The notes under the pieces are model-generated. The model was not told where the DNA came from, ran no database searches, and was given only the letters and a program-made list of their open reading frames with translations. Positions 24,962-35,909 of a stretch of 64,000 bases of DNA are shown in pieces. The number at the start of each line of letters is the position of its first letter. Position 1 is the first letter of the stretch. The stretch comes from Globodera rostochiensis (Eukaryota; Nematoda; Chromadorea; Rhabditida; Heteroderidae), in contig JAEVLN010000019.1 in the NCBI GenBank assembly GCA_018350325.1, forward strand, positions 310,001 to 374,000. The letters are read 5' to 3'. The translations under genes were made by a program, and so were the position numbers.

Positions 24962-27631
24962 ATGTTTCTGCTTAAAATATTTTTATTTTTATATTTAATT
25001 GACTTCGTTCAATTAAATGATAAAATTGAAAAATGTGGCAAATACCCAATTGAATCACTTCAAACACGCATTCGATACGAATCGTACAAAAATGGCAAGA
25101 AAGAGGTCAAAACAAGTGGGCAGGTCGATTTTGAAGGGTCCTTTGGGAAGGTATACGGGAAAAGTAAATTAAAATTTATATTTTTGAATTCATCACAAAA
25201 TTAGCGTCATCATTAGGGCTAGGATTAATATGTGCTAAAAAACCCAAAATATGTATGGTTTTATGTGCTTAAAAATACTGAAAATGGTCATAATTGAAGT
25301 AAAAATAAAAATAAAATTTTTATATGTAAATTAAAGGCATTTCAGAAAATTTTTTTAAAAATATGGAATTTTAAAAATTTTCATTTTTTGGTAGCAGAAT
25401 TTATATTCGTGAAAAAGTCATTTTTTAGGGGTGCATTTTTTTGAAAATTTTAAAAAAATGTTAAAACATAAAAATCCGGGCCCTAGTCATCATCTTATTT
25501 TGCGCAGCAAATACTAAATTTATAGTTTTGTGTTTAACTTATAAAAAAACTATTTTTAAAAATCCCTTTTTACCTCGAAATTTGTTTATATTTTTAAAAT
25601 TCTGAGGAGCTAAAAGCGCCCGAGCGTTCGAGAAGAGAATATTTATACATTTTAATTCGCTAAAGGTTTCAATTGGATTTTTAATGGGCGAAAATGGACT
25701 GCGATGTGTGGCTGTGAAAGTTTTGAAAAACACCGATGAAAATAACAAATACTATGAAAAGTCAATTGGAGTGGCGAAAAAAATTGTAAAATGTTTGGGG
25801 ATAAAGCGAAGACGGCATTTAATCGAAATGATCGACGCGTATGACAAATTCAAAAATAATAATTTAAAAAAATGGGATTTTTTTCGATTAAGCCAGAGTT
25901 CCGCAGTTGACGGGCCTTCGAAATAATTGAAAAAGTGGCCCGTTTGGGTGACTCCCGATGACTTTTACCCCAAACCGCGACATTCCCCGCAAAGGTCGGG
26001 AAAATCCCCCCCCCCCCCCCCCCGTCTTTAAACGTGCCGAGCAGGGTCAAGTCCAATCAATCGATTCATAGACCAATATTTTAATTTAATATGTTCAAGA
26101 CCGAGACCGACAACTGATGATGCATTTGAACACCCAATTGCACTCGATTTCAAAAATGGCCATAAAAAATAACAATAAAAATTAATTTTAATATCGTATT
26201 TTTACCGGTTGCAGTGGGGTCAGAAAGCATGATGACCTTTTGATAATAATGGAGCTGGGCGATGAAACATTTCACGATCGATTGTACAACAGAACGGAGA
26301 GCTATGAAAATGATCGTGATTGGATGCAGGCAATCGAAAATTTGGCACAACCGCTGAAGGAATTTCATCAAGGCACAGACTTAGACACTTTTGGCACTTA
26401 CCTAAACACTTTTCGTATACATTTGTTTAATCATTTTCTTCCTTAGTGGCAATTCATATGGACATCAAAGCAACAAATTATTTATACGTGCCGAAAAATG
26501 GCCAAATGCTATTGAAACTAATCGATTTTGACGGTGCCCAGTTAATTGATTATTCAAACAAAAATGCGGCCATCACGGCAGATGGGTGGGTGTTCACGAC
26601 GCAGTATTGTGCCCCCGAATTTTATGGGAGAGAAACTCAAGTAAGTGCTGCGCATAAACCAGCAGAAATTATTTATTGGTACATTTTATTTATATTTCAA
26701 ATTGGAGAAAGCCTTTTTTAATTAGAGAACTTTTTGAGTTTAAAATATTGTGAAATTTATGTCGAAAAAATTGAATTCTGGGTTTTATACAGATTTGTGA
26801 TCTTCTAATGATTTTTAGATAATTTATTTTGTTTATAGATTTCTAGAAAATTTGATATTTGGTCGCTTGGGATGGTCATTTTTGAAGTTTTCGTCGATAA
26901 ACTTAGACAAGAACACGGAAACGAGTCTTTGAATCTGGTATGAATATTAAATATAAAACAAATTGTTTTAGTCAAAATAGCTTTAGGATGATCTTAGCCG
27001 CTTTCTGATTGACATCGGAGATTTGTACGCAAAGTTTAAGCAACCTCACGTTAACAGGACATTGCGAAGTCTGGCAATTCCCTATTTGGGGCTTAAAGAT
27101 TGGAGCTATAACAATGTCATTGAAGTCGTCCTGCAATTTTGGCTTAAATTTCCTAAGACGGCACTGCTAGTGACGGTGCTGGCAACAAAATATTAAATTT
27201 TTAAATGCAAAATGCTTTTTTCACCAATTAATTTGTTATTTTTTGGTATTTTAATTTAATTTAATGTCCGATGAAAATAAAATTTATCGTTTTTAACGCA
27301 GAATATGTTGCATCCGAACCGCCAGAAGAGAATAACGGCAAAAGGCATTTTGGACTATATAAACGGACTTTGTCACATCAGAGAGTTTAAATTTGTACAA
27401 AAACCAAAGAATCAGAGAATTTTCAGCAACATTAACTTCGGCAAGCTTAGAGCAATAATTGCTTATAATCAACGCTTAATTCGTTTGAAACTATGGAAAA
27501 GAAATCGGAAGCAATTAAGAATTAAATATTCAAAAATGAAAAAATCGCTAAAAGAAATAATGAGTAATTTGCAAGAAGCTCTTAATGAGTCGAGAAAAGA
27601 CTGGAAACTTCGATGTTGTGAAGCTGAGTGA
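24962..27631 (+). CDS. Signal peptide-bearing protein kinase-like protein with a DFD motif
   Basis: Exons 24962-25150, 25666-25838, 26215-26372, 26447-26640, 26839-26937, about 26987-27170 and 27302-27631. The first five joins are in phase; the sixth exon's donor is unresolved. The N-terminus MFLLKIFLFLYLIDFVQL looks like a signal peptide. Kinase landmarks follow in order: a glycine-rich loop GSFGK, the beta-3 lysine in CVAVKVL, the hinge region LLIIMELGD, the catalytic loop HMDIKATN, KLIDFDGA where DFG is expected, the APE motif in YCAPEFYG, the F-helix FDIWSLGMVIFE, and an Arg-containing HPNRQKR near the end. A basic coiled-coil-like tail of about 80 residues follows. The intron after 26372 is GC-AG. 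The Asp-Phe-Asp keeps the metal-binding Asp, so activity is possible but not assured. I cannot assign a kinase family; some pieces recall Mps1 or CK1 groups. A secreted kinase-like protein in a nematode is a candidate effector, by inference only. Confidence 0.78.
25214..25485. mobile_element. hAT-like MITE in intron 1 of the kinase-like gene
   Basis: The ends TAGGGCTAGGATT and AATCCGGGCCCTA are imperfect inverted repeats. They are flanked by a perfect 8-bp direct repeat, GTCATCAT (25206-25213 and 25486-25493). The interior is AT-rich and non-coding. The 8-bp duplication and TAGGG terminus point to a hAT-family non-autonomous element. Confidence 0.8.
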
Positions 27632-27909
27632 ATTGTTTAAGAAAATGCCCCATGTTATATATAGCAGACCAAGTTATACGAAATTTATGTAAAGAGACAA
27701 AACGCCAATTTCAAAATTTGTTTTCAGTAAAGCCTGTCCATTATGAAAAACTTGTGAACCATGAAAAATCAAACGCCAATTTGAAAAGCCCTTTATTCAC
27801 ACGGAAAATTTGTTCTTGAGAACAAAATCCGACATCAGCCATAAAATGATTATTTTCAGCATCACTTTTGTCTCTCTCCCATTGATTTTGGTGGGGTCCT
27901 CCTCCCCGT
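27632..27909. other. Spacer between convergent genes
   Basis: Contains the 3' ends of the kinase-like gene (+) and collagen A (-). Part of 27840-27909 matches the 3' flank of the other two array collagens in reverse complement. Confidence 0.5.
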
Positions 27910-28950
27910 TTAGGCCTTCTTGGCAGACATCTTCGAGAGCACGGCAGAGCGGTGCGGGCATGGACAGTAGCCGCTGTCCTTGCCGGGCTGTCCGGGTGCT
28001 CCGGGCTGTCCGGGTTGGCCAGAGCCTCCAGGGTGTCCGGGCTGTCCGGGCGTACCAGGGGGTCCAGGCGGTCCTTCGCCTCCGGGGTGTCCAGGTTGGC
28101 CAGGCCCTCCGGCGTGTCCGGGCTGGCCAGGCGCTCCAGGTAGTCCCTTCGGGCCGGGGACGGGGCGCCTAAAAGAAATTTATTTATTTAAAGCTCGGCG
28201 CCCGAAAGATTTCTAAGATCCTTACGAAACAACTGCAGGCGCTCCAGGCTGTCCGGGCTGGCCAGGGCCTCCGCCGTGTCCGGGCTGTCCAGGTGGTCCT
28301 TGAGGTCCGGGCGGGCCAGGCGGTCCCTGTCCTCCGCCTTGGGCGGGCGCACCGGGCTGTCCAGGGCTTCCAGGTTGTCCGGCGGGTCCCTGTCCTCCTG
28401 GACGTCCGGGCGGGCCAGCTGGGCATCGTGGGCAGGGAACGGTCTGGGCCGGGCAAGGAGCGGCTAAAAGGAATTGCGTGCTCAGCAAAAGTTGTCCGAG
28501 AAATGCTCACAAGGCTGGCCAGGGGCTCCAGGTTGTCCGGGCTGTCCTTGACCTCCCGGCTGTCCGGGCTGGCCAGGTGCACCGGCTGGACCGGGCGGGC
28601 CAGGAGGGCAGCTTGGCTGTTGCGGAGGACCGCACGAGCAGTGGCCTGGCAATTGACGCTTGGCACGGAAGATGGAGTTGAAGGGGTTCTCGCGGGCCTT
28701 CGACGGGGGCGTCACGGTCACTTGCACGTCCATCAAGTCGGTCCATGCCGAGTCGGTGTTGACGCGGAAGGCCTGGGGAAGCGGGGATTTTTCGGTTTTT
28801 GACATGAGAGGTTACCTCAACTCCGTCGCGCACTTTGGTGTTGAGCTCGGTCATCTCCGAGTACAGAGATGGCAGAGTGACCACCGTGGCGATGATCGCC
28901 AGCAGGGAGCACACCGAAGCGATTCCGAGAACAATGTGCGTCTCTTGCAT
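27910..28950 (-). CDS. Cuticle collagen, array copy A (inverted)
   Basis: Exons 28950-28816, 28772-28511, 28463-28226 and 28168-27910 give about 297 residues. The protein starts [18 protein letters not shown], a short cytoplasmic tail plus one membrane segment. A processing site, FRAKRQ, follows, then the Cys cluster [12 protein letters not shown] and Gly-X-Y runs rich in GQPG. A middle Cys cluster ([11 protein letters not shown]) and a final Gly-X-Y domain end in GYCPCP. The tail is three codons shorter than in copies B and C (SKMSAKKA against [10 protein letters not shown]). Intron positions and phases match B and C exactly. It secretes into the cuticle, where Cys pairs cross-link chains. 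It faces away from copy B: the two are divergently arranged with about 1.26 kb between start codons. Confidence 0.93.
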
Positions 28951-29221
28951 TTTCGCGCTAAAATTGTTTTTGAAATGCAAAATATAAATTTGGTGGATTT
29001 GTTTAAAACTTAAAATCCAAAGTGTATTCTGATTCGAGTGTTTAAATTGTTCAGAAATTTAGTAATTATAAATTTTTAGCGATTTTCGGGTTCCGATGTT
29101 TCATTTTATCTCCAAAAGTTCTGAGCATAAAATAATATTGTAAATTGTAAATTGGAGTATGGAATGATTTCAAATTATGAGCGAATGAGTGAGTGCTGTT
29201 GGAGTCGAGAATTCGGTCCCG

Positions 29222-29228
29222 TTTTATA
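29222..29228 (-). promoter_or_regulatory. TATA box of collagen A
   Basis: TATAAAA on the - strand, about 270 bp upstream of the ATG. The downstream words (GACCGAATTC, CACTCA, GCTCATAAT) mirror those of the B and C promoters. Confidence 0.6.
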
Positions 29229-29983
29229 CTACTGATGATACCAACTGAACCTCGATGAACTATGGCCATAACATTTTGTTTAATTAGGCAAAAAATGCGA
29301 TAATTTCATTTTAAACGTAAAGTAAACTTTTTTGTGCCATTGGACATCGATGTGGAACGAATTGCTCGGCGCGTCAGAGGCACCATTTTGCCTCCGATCA
29401 CTTCCATCCCCCGTCCTATTCGCAGTTTTTTATTTACATTTCCTTTCCACCAAATGACATTGTCCAAAAAATGATCTCTCACCAAAGCGCAAAATATTTC
29501 TTTCCAACAATCCAATTAATTAACAAAATTTAAGAAAGGGTGCGGCTCGCAAACATCGGGGCCTGGTTTACATTTAGGAGACATATAACTCACTCCAATT
29601 TATGTCGTTTTGCCCCGGGCCATTTGAGAAAAAAAATTCGGAAAAACGAAGTTCCACTCGGCCGGCGCCTTCTCTTCCCCACACCCGCACACATCAGCGC
29701 TGACGCCCCCAAAATGTGCGGGACACAATTTTGGAATGATTTGCGCACATAAAATTGAGTGAACAAAAAAAAACAAAAAAATGAATGGGCAACATCGAAT
29801 AAAAAGCAAAACAGCAAATTGAAATGAAGGCAAAGTGGGCCCGGCGGGTACGGACAACGGAGACCTTCCCCCAGGGGACAAACGGCGTCAAGTTCGTGTA
29901 GGAATATGCCCGCAGGGCAAATGGCCCAGTCAAGGCTACAGGCGAGCGGAGTGAAGCCGAAAAAAGTTGGCAAAATTTGTTCA

Positions 29984-29990
29984 TATAAAA
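29984..29990 (+). promoter_or_regulatory. TATA box of collagen B
   Basis: TATAAAA, 230 bp upstream of the ATG at 30214; the same element and spacing are in copy C. Confidence 0.65.
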
Positions 29991-30213
29991 GGGGCCCGAA
30001 TTCCCAATGCAAACAGTACTCATTAGCTCATAATTCGGAATCATTGCTTCCTCCAAATCTACAATTTTATGATATAATTTCCGAACAATTTTAAACATTC
30101 AAAACATTTGACTTGGATTTTAAGTTTCATACAAAATCTCCCCCCCCCCTCAATTCTTTTAATTTCTAAAAATTGATTTATATTTGCATTTCAAAAGCAA
30201 TTTTAGCGCGAAA

Positions 30214-31263
30214 ATGCAAGAGACGCACATTGTTCTCGGAATCGCTTCGGTGTGCTCCCTGCTGGCGATCATCGCCACGGTGGTCACTCTGCCATCTCTG
30301 TACTCGGAGATGACCGAGCTCAACACCAAAGTGCGCGACGGAGTTGAGGTAACCTCTCATGTCAAAAACCGAAAAATCCCCGCTTCCCCAGGCCTTCCGC
30401 GTCAACACCGACTCGGCATGGACCGACTTGATGGACGTGCAAGTGACCGTGACGCCCCCGTCGAAGGCCCGCGAGAACCCCTTCAACTCCATCTTCCGTG
30501 CCAAGCGTCAATTGCCAGGCCACTGCTCGTGCGGTCCTCCGCAACAGCCAAGCTGCCCTCCTGGCCCGCCCGGTCCAGCCGGTGCACCTGGCCAGCCCGG
30601 ACAGCCGGGAGGTCAAGGACAGCCCGGACAACCTGGAGCCCCTGGCCAGCCTTGTGAGCATTTCTCGGACAACTTTTGCTGAGCACGCAAATCCTTTTAG
30701 CCGCTCCTTGCCCGGCCCAGACCGTTCCTTGCCCACGATGCCCAGCTGGCCCGCCCGGACGTCCCGGAGGACAGGGACCCGCCGGACAACCTGGAAGCCC
30801 TGGACAGCCCGGTGCGCCCGCCCAAGGCGGAGGACAGGGACCGCCTGGCCCGCCCGGACCTCAAGGACCATCTGGACAGCCCGGACACGCCGGAGGCCCT
30901 GGCCAGCCCGGACAGCCTGGAGCGCCCGCAGTTGTTTCGTAAGGATCTTAGAAATCTTGCGGGAGCCGAGCTTTGGCTAAATAAATATCTTTCAGGCGCC
31001 CCATCCCCGGCCCGAAGGGAGCGCCTGGAGCGCCCGGACAGTCCGGAAACCCCGGAGGGCCTGGCCAGCCCGGCCAACCTGGAGGCGAAGGACCGCCTGG
31101 ACCTCCTGGTGCGCCCGGACAGCCTGGACGACCTGGAGGCTCTGGCCAACCCGGACAGCCCGGAGCACCCGGACAGCCCGGCAAGGACAGCGGCTACTGT
31201 CCATGCCCGTCCCGCTCTGCCGTGCTCGCCGTCAAGAAGAAGATGGCTGCCAAGAAGGCCTAA
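30214..31263 (+). CDS. Cuticle collagen, array copy B
   Basis: Exons 30214-30348, 30392-30653, 30701-30938 and 30996-31263 give 300 residues. The plan is as in copy A: membrane segment at about residues 7-27, KRQ cleavage site, HCSC cluster, GQPG-rich triple helix split by a [11 protein letters not shown] cluster, and the ending [13 protein letters not shown] plus a Lys/Ala tail. The Gly-X-Y frame resumes correctly after every intron, which fixes the joins. The three introns are only 43, 47 and 57 bp. Compared with copy C, differences are a handful of mostly silent changes. The gene stands between its inverted partner A and a repeat-rich spacer. Confidence 0.95.
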
Positions 31264-31510
31264 ATGGGGAGGAGGATCCAACCAAAATCAATGGGAGAGA
31301 GACGAAAGTGATGCTGAAAATGATCATTCAATGGCTGATTTCGAAATCTGTTCTCAAAAACAAATTTCCCGCTTGAATAAAGGCCACATTCAAATTGGTG
31401 CTTGATTTTCTCATAAAAGCATTCAAATAATTGAGTTTTTTGGATGTTTTTAAACGGAATTTGATTCCAGTTTAAGCTCATTAAAACTTAAAATCGCTAA
31501 AGTTTGATGA

Positions 31511-31603
31511 GGACCGATCGAGAATCTCGAAAAATCTCGAAGAATCTCGTATCTTGAAAAAATTTGTTCGATCGAGATTTCGATCGAGAATCTCGATCGG
31601 TCC
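31511..31603. repeat. Palindromic GGACCGATCGAGAATCTCGA element
   Basis: The first 20 bp (31511-31530) and the last 20 bp (31584-31603) are inverted repeats with one mismatch. The interior is made of further TCTCGA and CGATCGAG words. A related, more decayed copy is near 22616-22700. No clear target duplication was found. Confidence 0.7.
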
Positions 31604-32194
31604 TTTCTCTACTTAACATCGCACCGAGTTATAAGAGATTCAATGCTTTTGGATTTCATAACCAAAGGGGGGACCTTATTGGGGGGTCATGAAAAAGTAC
31701 CTAAATTATTTTTTTTTCAACTTTTTGTGAGCCTCATTGCTGGGGCAAACATTTTCTATTATTCAGAATTGGAATTTTCATTTTTTTGCTCGGCAAAATT
31801 GTGTGATGAAAAAAAAAAACTTTTCTTAAAGAAGAGCATTTCGAATGAGTAAATTAAAGAACTGTACTCCTACTTATGAAAATCAAAAAGTTGTAGTCAA
31901 TTTTCTGCATTAAAAAATCAGTTTTCCAAAAATTCATAAAAAATGTTTAAAATAGAGAGATCCGAAAAGTCGCTAATTAAATAAATAGCTAATTTTTTGC
32001 TCTATTAGAAAGTACTTTAGTTTATTTCAATACCTTTACCCTGAACCGAGTTGCAAGAGTATAAGTCGTTTTGAGAATTTCCTGGTCAAAATAAAACACA
32101 AAACAATTCAAATGTGTCGAAAACACAAGCAATTCAGCAGGTTGACACTTACAAAAACACAAAACAAGTCAAATGTGTCGAAAACACATGCAAT

Positions 32195-33425
32195 TTTGAT
32201 CTTCCGGGACGGAACTGCACCAGAATTTGGCTTTCCGGAAAAGCCAGTGTGAACCAGAATTTGTTATTTGATGTTATGGACATCCAGAATGCACCAGAAT
32301 TAGGTGTTCCGGAAACTCTCTATGGACCAGAATTAGAGTTTTCCGGTAAGTCAGCATGCACCAGAATTTGATGTTTGCACTTCTGGAAATTCAGAATGCA
32401 CCAGACTTAGGTATTCCGGAAGCCAGCTGGACCAGAATTAGGTTTCCGGAACCTCACTAAGAATTATGGTTTTGGAAATCCAGAATGCACAAGCATTAGG
32501 CTTTCCGGAAAAGCCAGTGTGAACCAGAATTTTGATGTTATGGGCATCCAGAATGCACCAGAATTAGGTGTTCCGGAAGCCAGCTGGACCAGAATTAGGT
32601 TTTTGGAAACTCTCTATGGACCAGAATTAGAGTTTTTCGGTAAGTCAGCATGCACCAGAATTTGATGTTTGCACTTCTGGAAATTCAGAATGCACCAGAC
32701 TTAGGTCTGGACCAGATTAGGTTTCCGGAACCTCACTAAGAACCAGAATTTGTTATTTATGGCTCTGGAAATCCAGAATGCACAAGCATTAGGCTTTCCG
32801 GAAAAGCCAGTGTGAACCAGAATTTGTTATTTAATGTTATGGACATCCAGAATGCACCAGAATTAGGTGTTCCGGAAAATCAGCATCTACCAGAATTTGT
32901 TATTTGCTCTTCTGGAAATCCAGAATTTGCTACTCGGGAAAGCCATCTGCACCAGAATCAGGTTTCTGGAAAATCAGCACGCACCAGAATTTGTTATCAG
33001 ATGTTCTGGAAATCCAGAATGCACCAGAATTTGTTCCGGAAAGGCAGCTGGAACAGAATTAGGTTTTCGGAAATACAGTATGGACCAGAATTTGTTATTT
33101 GATGTTCTGGAAATCCACAATGCACCAGAACTTGCTGTTCCGGAAAGCCAGTAGAGACCAAAATTAGGCTTCCGGAATGTTAGCATGCACAGAATTTGTT
33201 ATTTGTTCTTCTGGAAATCCAGAATGCACCAAAAGTCGGCCTTCCGGAAAGTCTGTATAGACCAGAATATGGTGTTCCGGAAAGTCTGTATCAGCCAGAA
33301 TTAGGGTTTCCGCAAAGCCATATGAACCAGTTTTACATTTGATGTTCTGTAAATCCAGAATGCACCAGAATTAGGTGTTTCGGAAGCCAGCTGGACCAGA
33401 ATTTGGTGTTCCGGAAAAAAGTTAC
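32195..33425. repeat. Satellite-like array of ACCAGAATT / TTCCGGAA units
   Basis: About 1.2 kb of degenerate units of roughly 36 bp combining ACCAGAATTxGG, TTCCGGAA and CCAGAATGC. A longer phrase (TTTCCGGAAAAGCCAGTGTG) returns at about 32230, 32500 and 32790, so there is a higher-order period of about 270-290 bp. Apparent open frames across it are repeat translations. Confidence 0.85.
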
Positions 33426-34591
33426 AGACGAAAAAATCTCTTTTGGTTTTGATACAAAGGGGACGACACCTTTGGTATTTTTCATAATAACATTTATTGG
33501 CGCTAAATCAGCCCGGAAAAGTCTTTTCCTACTAAATTTGATGCACTGATCACGAATCTGGACTCCGTTTTCGATTTCACTCAGTGTAAAACTTCGCAAA
33601 AAGGAAACAAAACAACATTTTTTTCAGAATCTTTGCAAACGACATCACACGTCTGTGCTCTAGCAACGAAGTCCTTGAGCGCGAAGCGCTTTTTTAAGCA
33701 CTAAAACACCGTCAATCATACAGCATCCCCCCGTATATAAGATCCACATCAATTCCCACTAGTTAAAACTTTAAAATCGCTAAAGTTTGATTATGTTTTC
33801 GTTTACGGACTAAAAGTTTGGTTAATAAACAAGGGTACGCCGAATTTCGAATTTGTAGAGCACATTGAGTTTTGCTCTATGTATGTATAAAAAAGTCGTG
33901 ATTGATAAAAGGTAAAATAAGGGATTTGTCATTTTTTGAAGTAAGCATTTGGTCGCGCTGCGCGCAAAATCTCGACTTTCCAAAAAACGGCAACCGTTAT
34001 AAAAACGATTTAAACCCGGTCCGCAAAATATAATTGTATGTTTAATAACTACGAAACATCAAATAAATTTAAGCACTTATATATTTCATTTTTGTCTTTT
34101 TTGTGAGACGATTTTTGCCGAGTCGGGATTTTGTCGGCACACGGGTCGCCGCACATTTTGAGAATTCCGTGCCCGTTGACGATTTATTGGTCTAAAAATT
34201 AACACATTAAATTTTAAATCAATTTCGGAATAAATCGAACAAAAAAAAAACTTTTCTCCTTAGGGCAAAATGCAATTATAAGCAAATTAAAAATAGACTG
34301 AACCCAAATAATGAACTTTAAATAACATCTATTTTAAGGAATATATGACAGCCGACACAGATTTATGATTTATGGAAAACATCATAAAAATTCCTGAATA
34401 ATAAATACAAAGATTCTGTAATGAGCAATTGGATTCCTGAAATATGTATAAATCCACACCAACCCAATGTTAAATAAATTCAAAATGGTCAGAATTACAG
34501 AATATATAATATTAAAATTGTGCGAATAAAAGTCATTAAATTAAAAACACTCCTATCAGTTTATAAAACTTATGTAAGGCCACAATTAAGT

Positions 34592-34669
34592 CTCGAATCT
34601 TAACCCCAATTATGTCGAATCTTAACCCCAATTATGTCGAATATTAACCACAATTATGTCGAATATTCA
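34592..34669. repeat. 22-bp tandem repeat
   Basis: The unit TCGAATCTTAACCCCAATTATG is present three times with small changes and a partial fourth copy. Confidence 0.8.
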
Positions 34670-35682
34670 ACGGAAGAAGTATGGAAGCCGCTTCAAGGAA
34701 AAAGAGATTAACAAGCATTATAAACAAAGTTATGGCTCGTCAAAGTTTGCAAAACCATAGGGGAGAGGGACCCTACCCTGTTGGTCAAAACTTGTGAAAA
34801 ATATTTTTTTCACTCTAAAAATTGTATGAAAATGTATTATTTAATGCACTTTGTATTAAAGAAACGGTAATACAGAACAAAATAAAAAGATTATTTTTTT
34901 TTCTGCAACTAGCGACCATAAATCTTATAAAGAAAGTTATTCCAAATTTGTGAACTTCAAAAGTTAGAAGGAAATAGACTGAAATTAACGCTGGTAAGAG
35001 TTTCACATTTCCAGACACGGGTGAGACGCTAAAATGCCAAAATTCGAAATAAAATTTTTTCAAAATAGAATAAACTTCCAATTTTGGCGATTAAAATTTA
35101 ATGAAAGCAATGAGTTCTCTGAGTAGGTTTAAATCCTTTCCTATTGCATTTACTTACCTGTATTTTAAATATTATTTGTTTTTTATTTATTTGTTTCTTT
35201 TTAAAATCGTATAAGAGCCACAAAATGCCTTTGGATTGCTCAAATTTAATTTAATTTAATTTAATGTACATTAACAGCGAGTGTTATTTCTATTCGCCGG
35301 CGGAGTATCGAAGGAATAATTTTTTTTTTTTGCGTGGTTCCAACCCGCCGCCGCCGGTGATCACGACGAACCCCTCATTAATTGTCCTTTTCACTTTTAC
35401 ACCCACCGCCCCCCCACCCGACACCATTTTGGGATAATTTGCGCACATAAAATTGAGTGAACAAAAAAAAACAAAAAAAATGAATGGGCAACATCGAATA
35501 AAAAGCAAAACAGCAAATTGAAATGAAGGCAACGTGGGCCCGGCGGGTACGGACAACGGAGACCTTCCCCCAGGGGACAAACGGCGTCAAGTTCGTGTAG
35601 GAATATGCCCGCAGGGCAAATGGCCCAGTCAAGGCTACAGGCGAGCGGAGTGAAGCCGAAAAAAGTTGGCAAAATTTGTTCA

Positions 35683-35689
35683 TATAAAA
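35683..35689 (+). promoter_or_regulatory. TATA box of collagen C
   Basis: TATAAAA at 227 bp upstream of the ATG at 35910, in the duplicated promoter. Confidence 0.65.
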
Positions 35690-35909
35690 GGGGCCCGAAT
35701 TCCCAATGCAAACAGCACTCATTAGCTCATAATTCGGAATCATTGCTTCCTCCAAATCTACAATTTTATGATATAATTTCCGAACAATTTTAAACATTCA
35801 AAACATTTGACTTGGATTTTAAGTTTCATACAAAATCCCCCCCCCCCTCAATTCTTTCAATTTCTAAATTGATTTATATTTGCATTTCAAAAGCAAATTT
35901 AGCGCGAAA

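Larger units (their letters stand above)
28951..30213. other. Divergent intergenic region between collagens A and B
   Basis: Holds both promoters. The A-side promoter (TATAAAA on the - strand at 29222-29228) aligns by eye with the B-side one but with many changes. The B-side block from about 29717 is part of the direct duplication. Confidence 0.6.
29717..31450 (+). repeat. Direct duplication unit 1 (promoter plus collagen B)
   Basis: This segment recurs at about 35417-37130 with a constant offset of 5,696 bp across the whole gene and only scattered substitutions, including in introns and promoter. The left border is at about 29717 and the right border at about 31425-31450, where the alignments dissolve. 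Confidence 0.9.
31264..35909. other. Repeat-rich spacer between collagens B and C
   Basis: No supported gene. It holds a palindromic element (31511-31603), a satellite-like array (about 32195-33425), a 22-bp tandem repeat (34592-34669), a block at about 34140-34212 that recurs at 37440-37514, another at 35265-35410 that recurs at 37710-37920, and the duplicated collagen promoter. Confidence 0.6.

Noticed and set aside
28222..28802. Arg/Ser-rich frames overlapping the collagens
   Set aside because: Shadow frames of the Gly-X-Y coding strand.
32114..33599. Open frames across the ACCAGAATT array
   Set aside because: Repeat translations without conserved start or splice signals.
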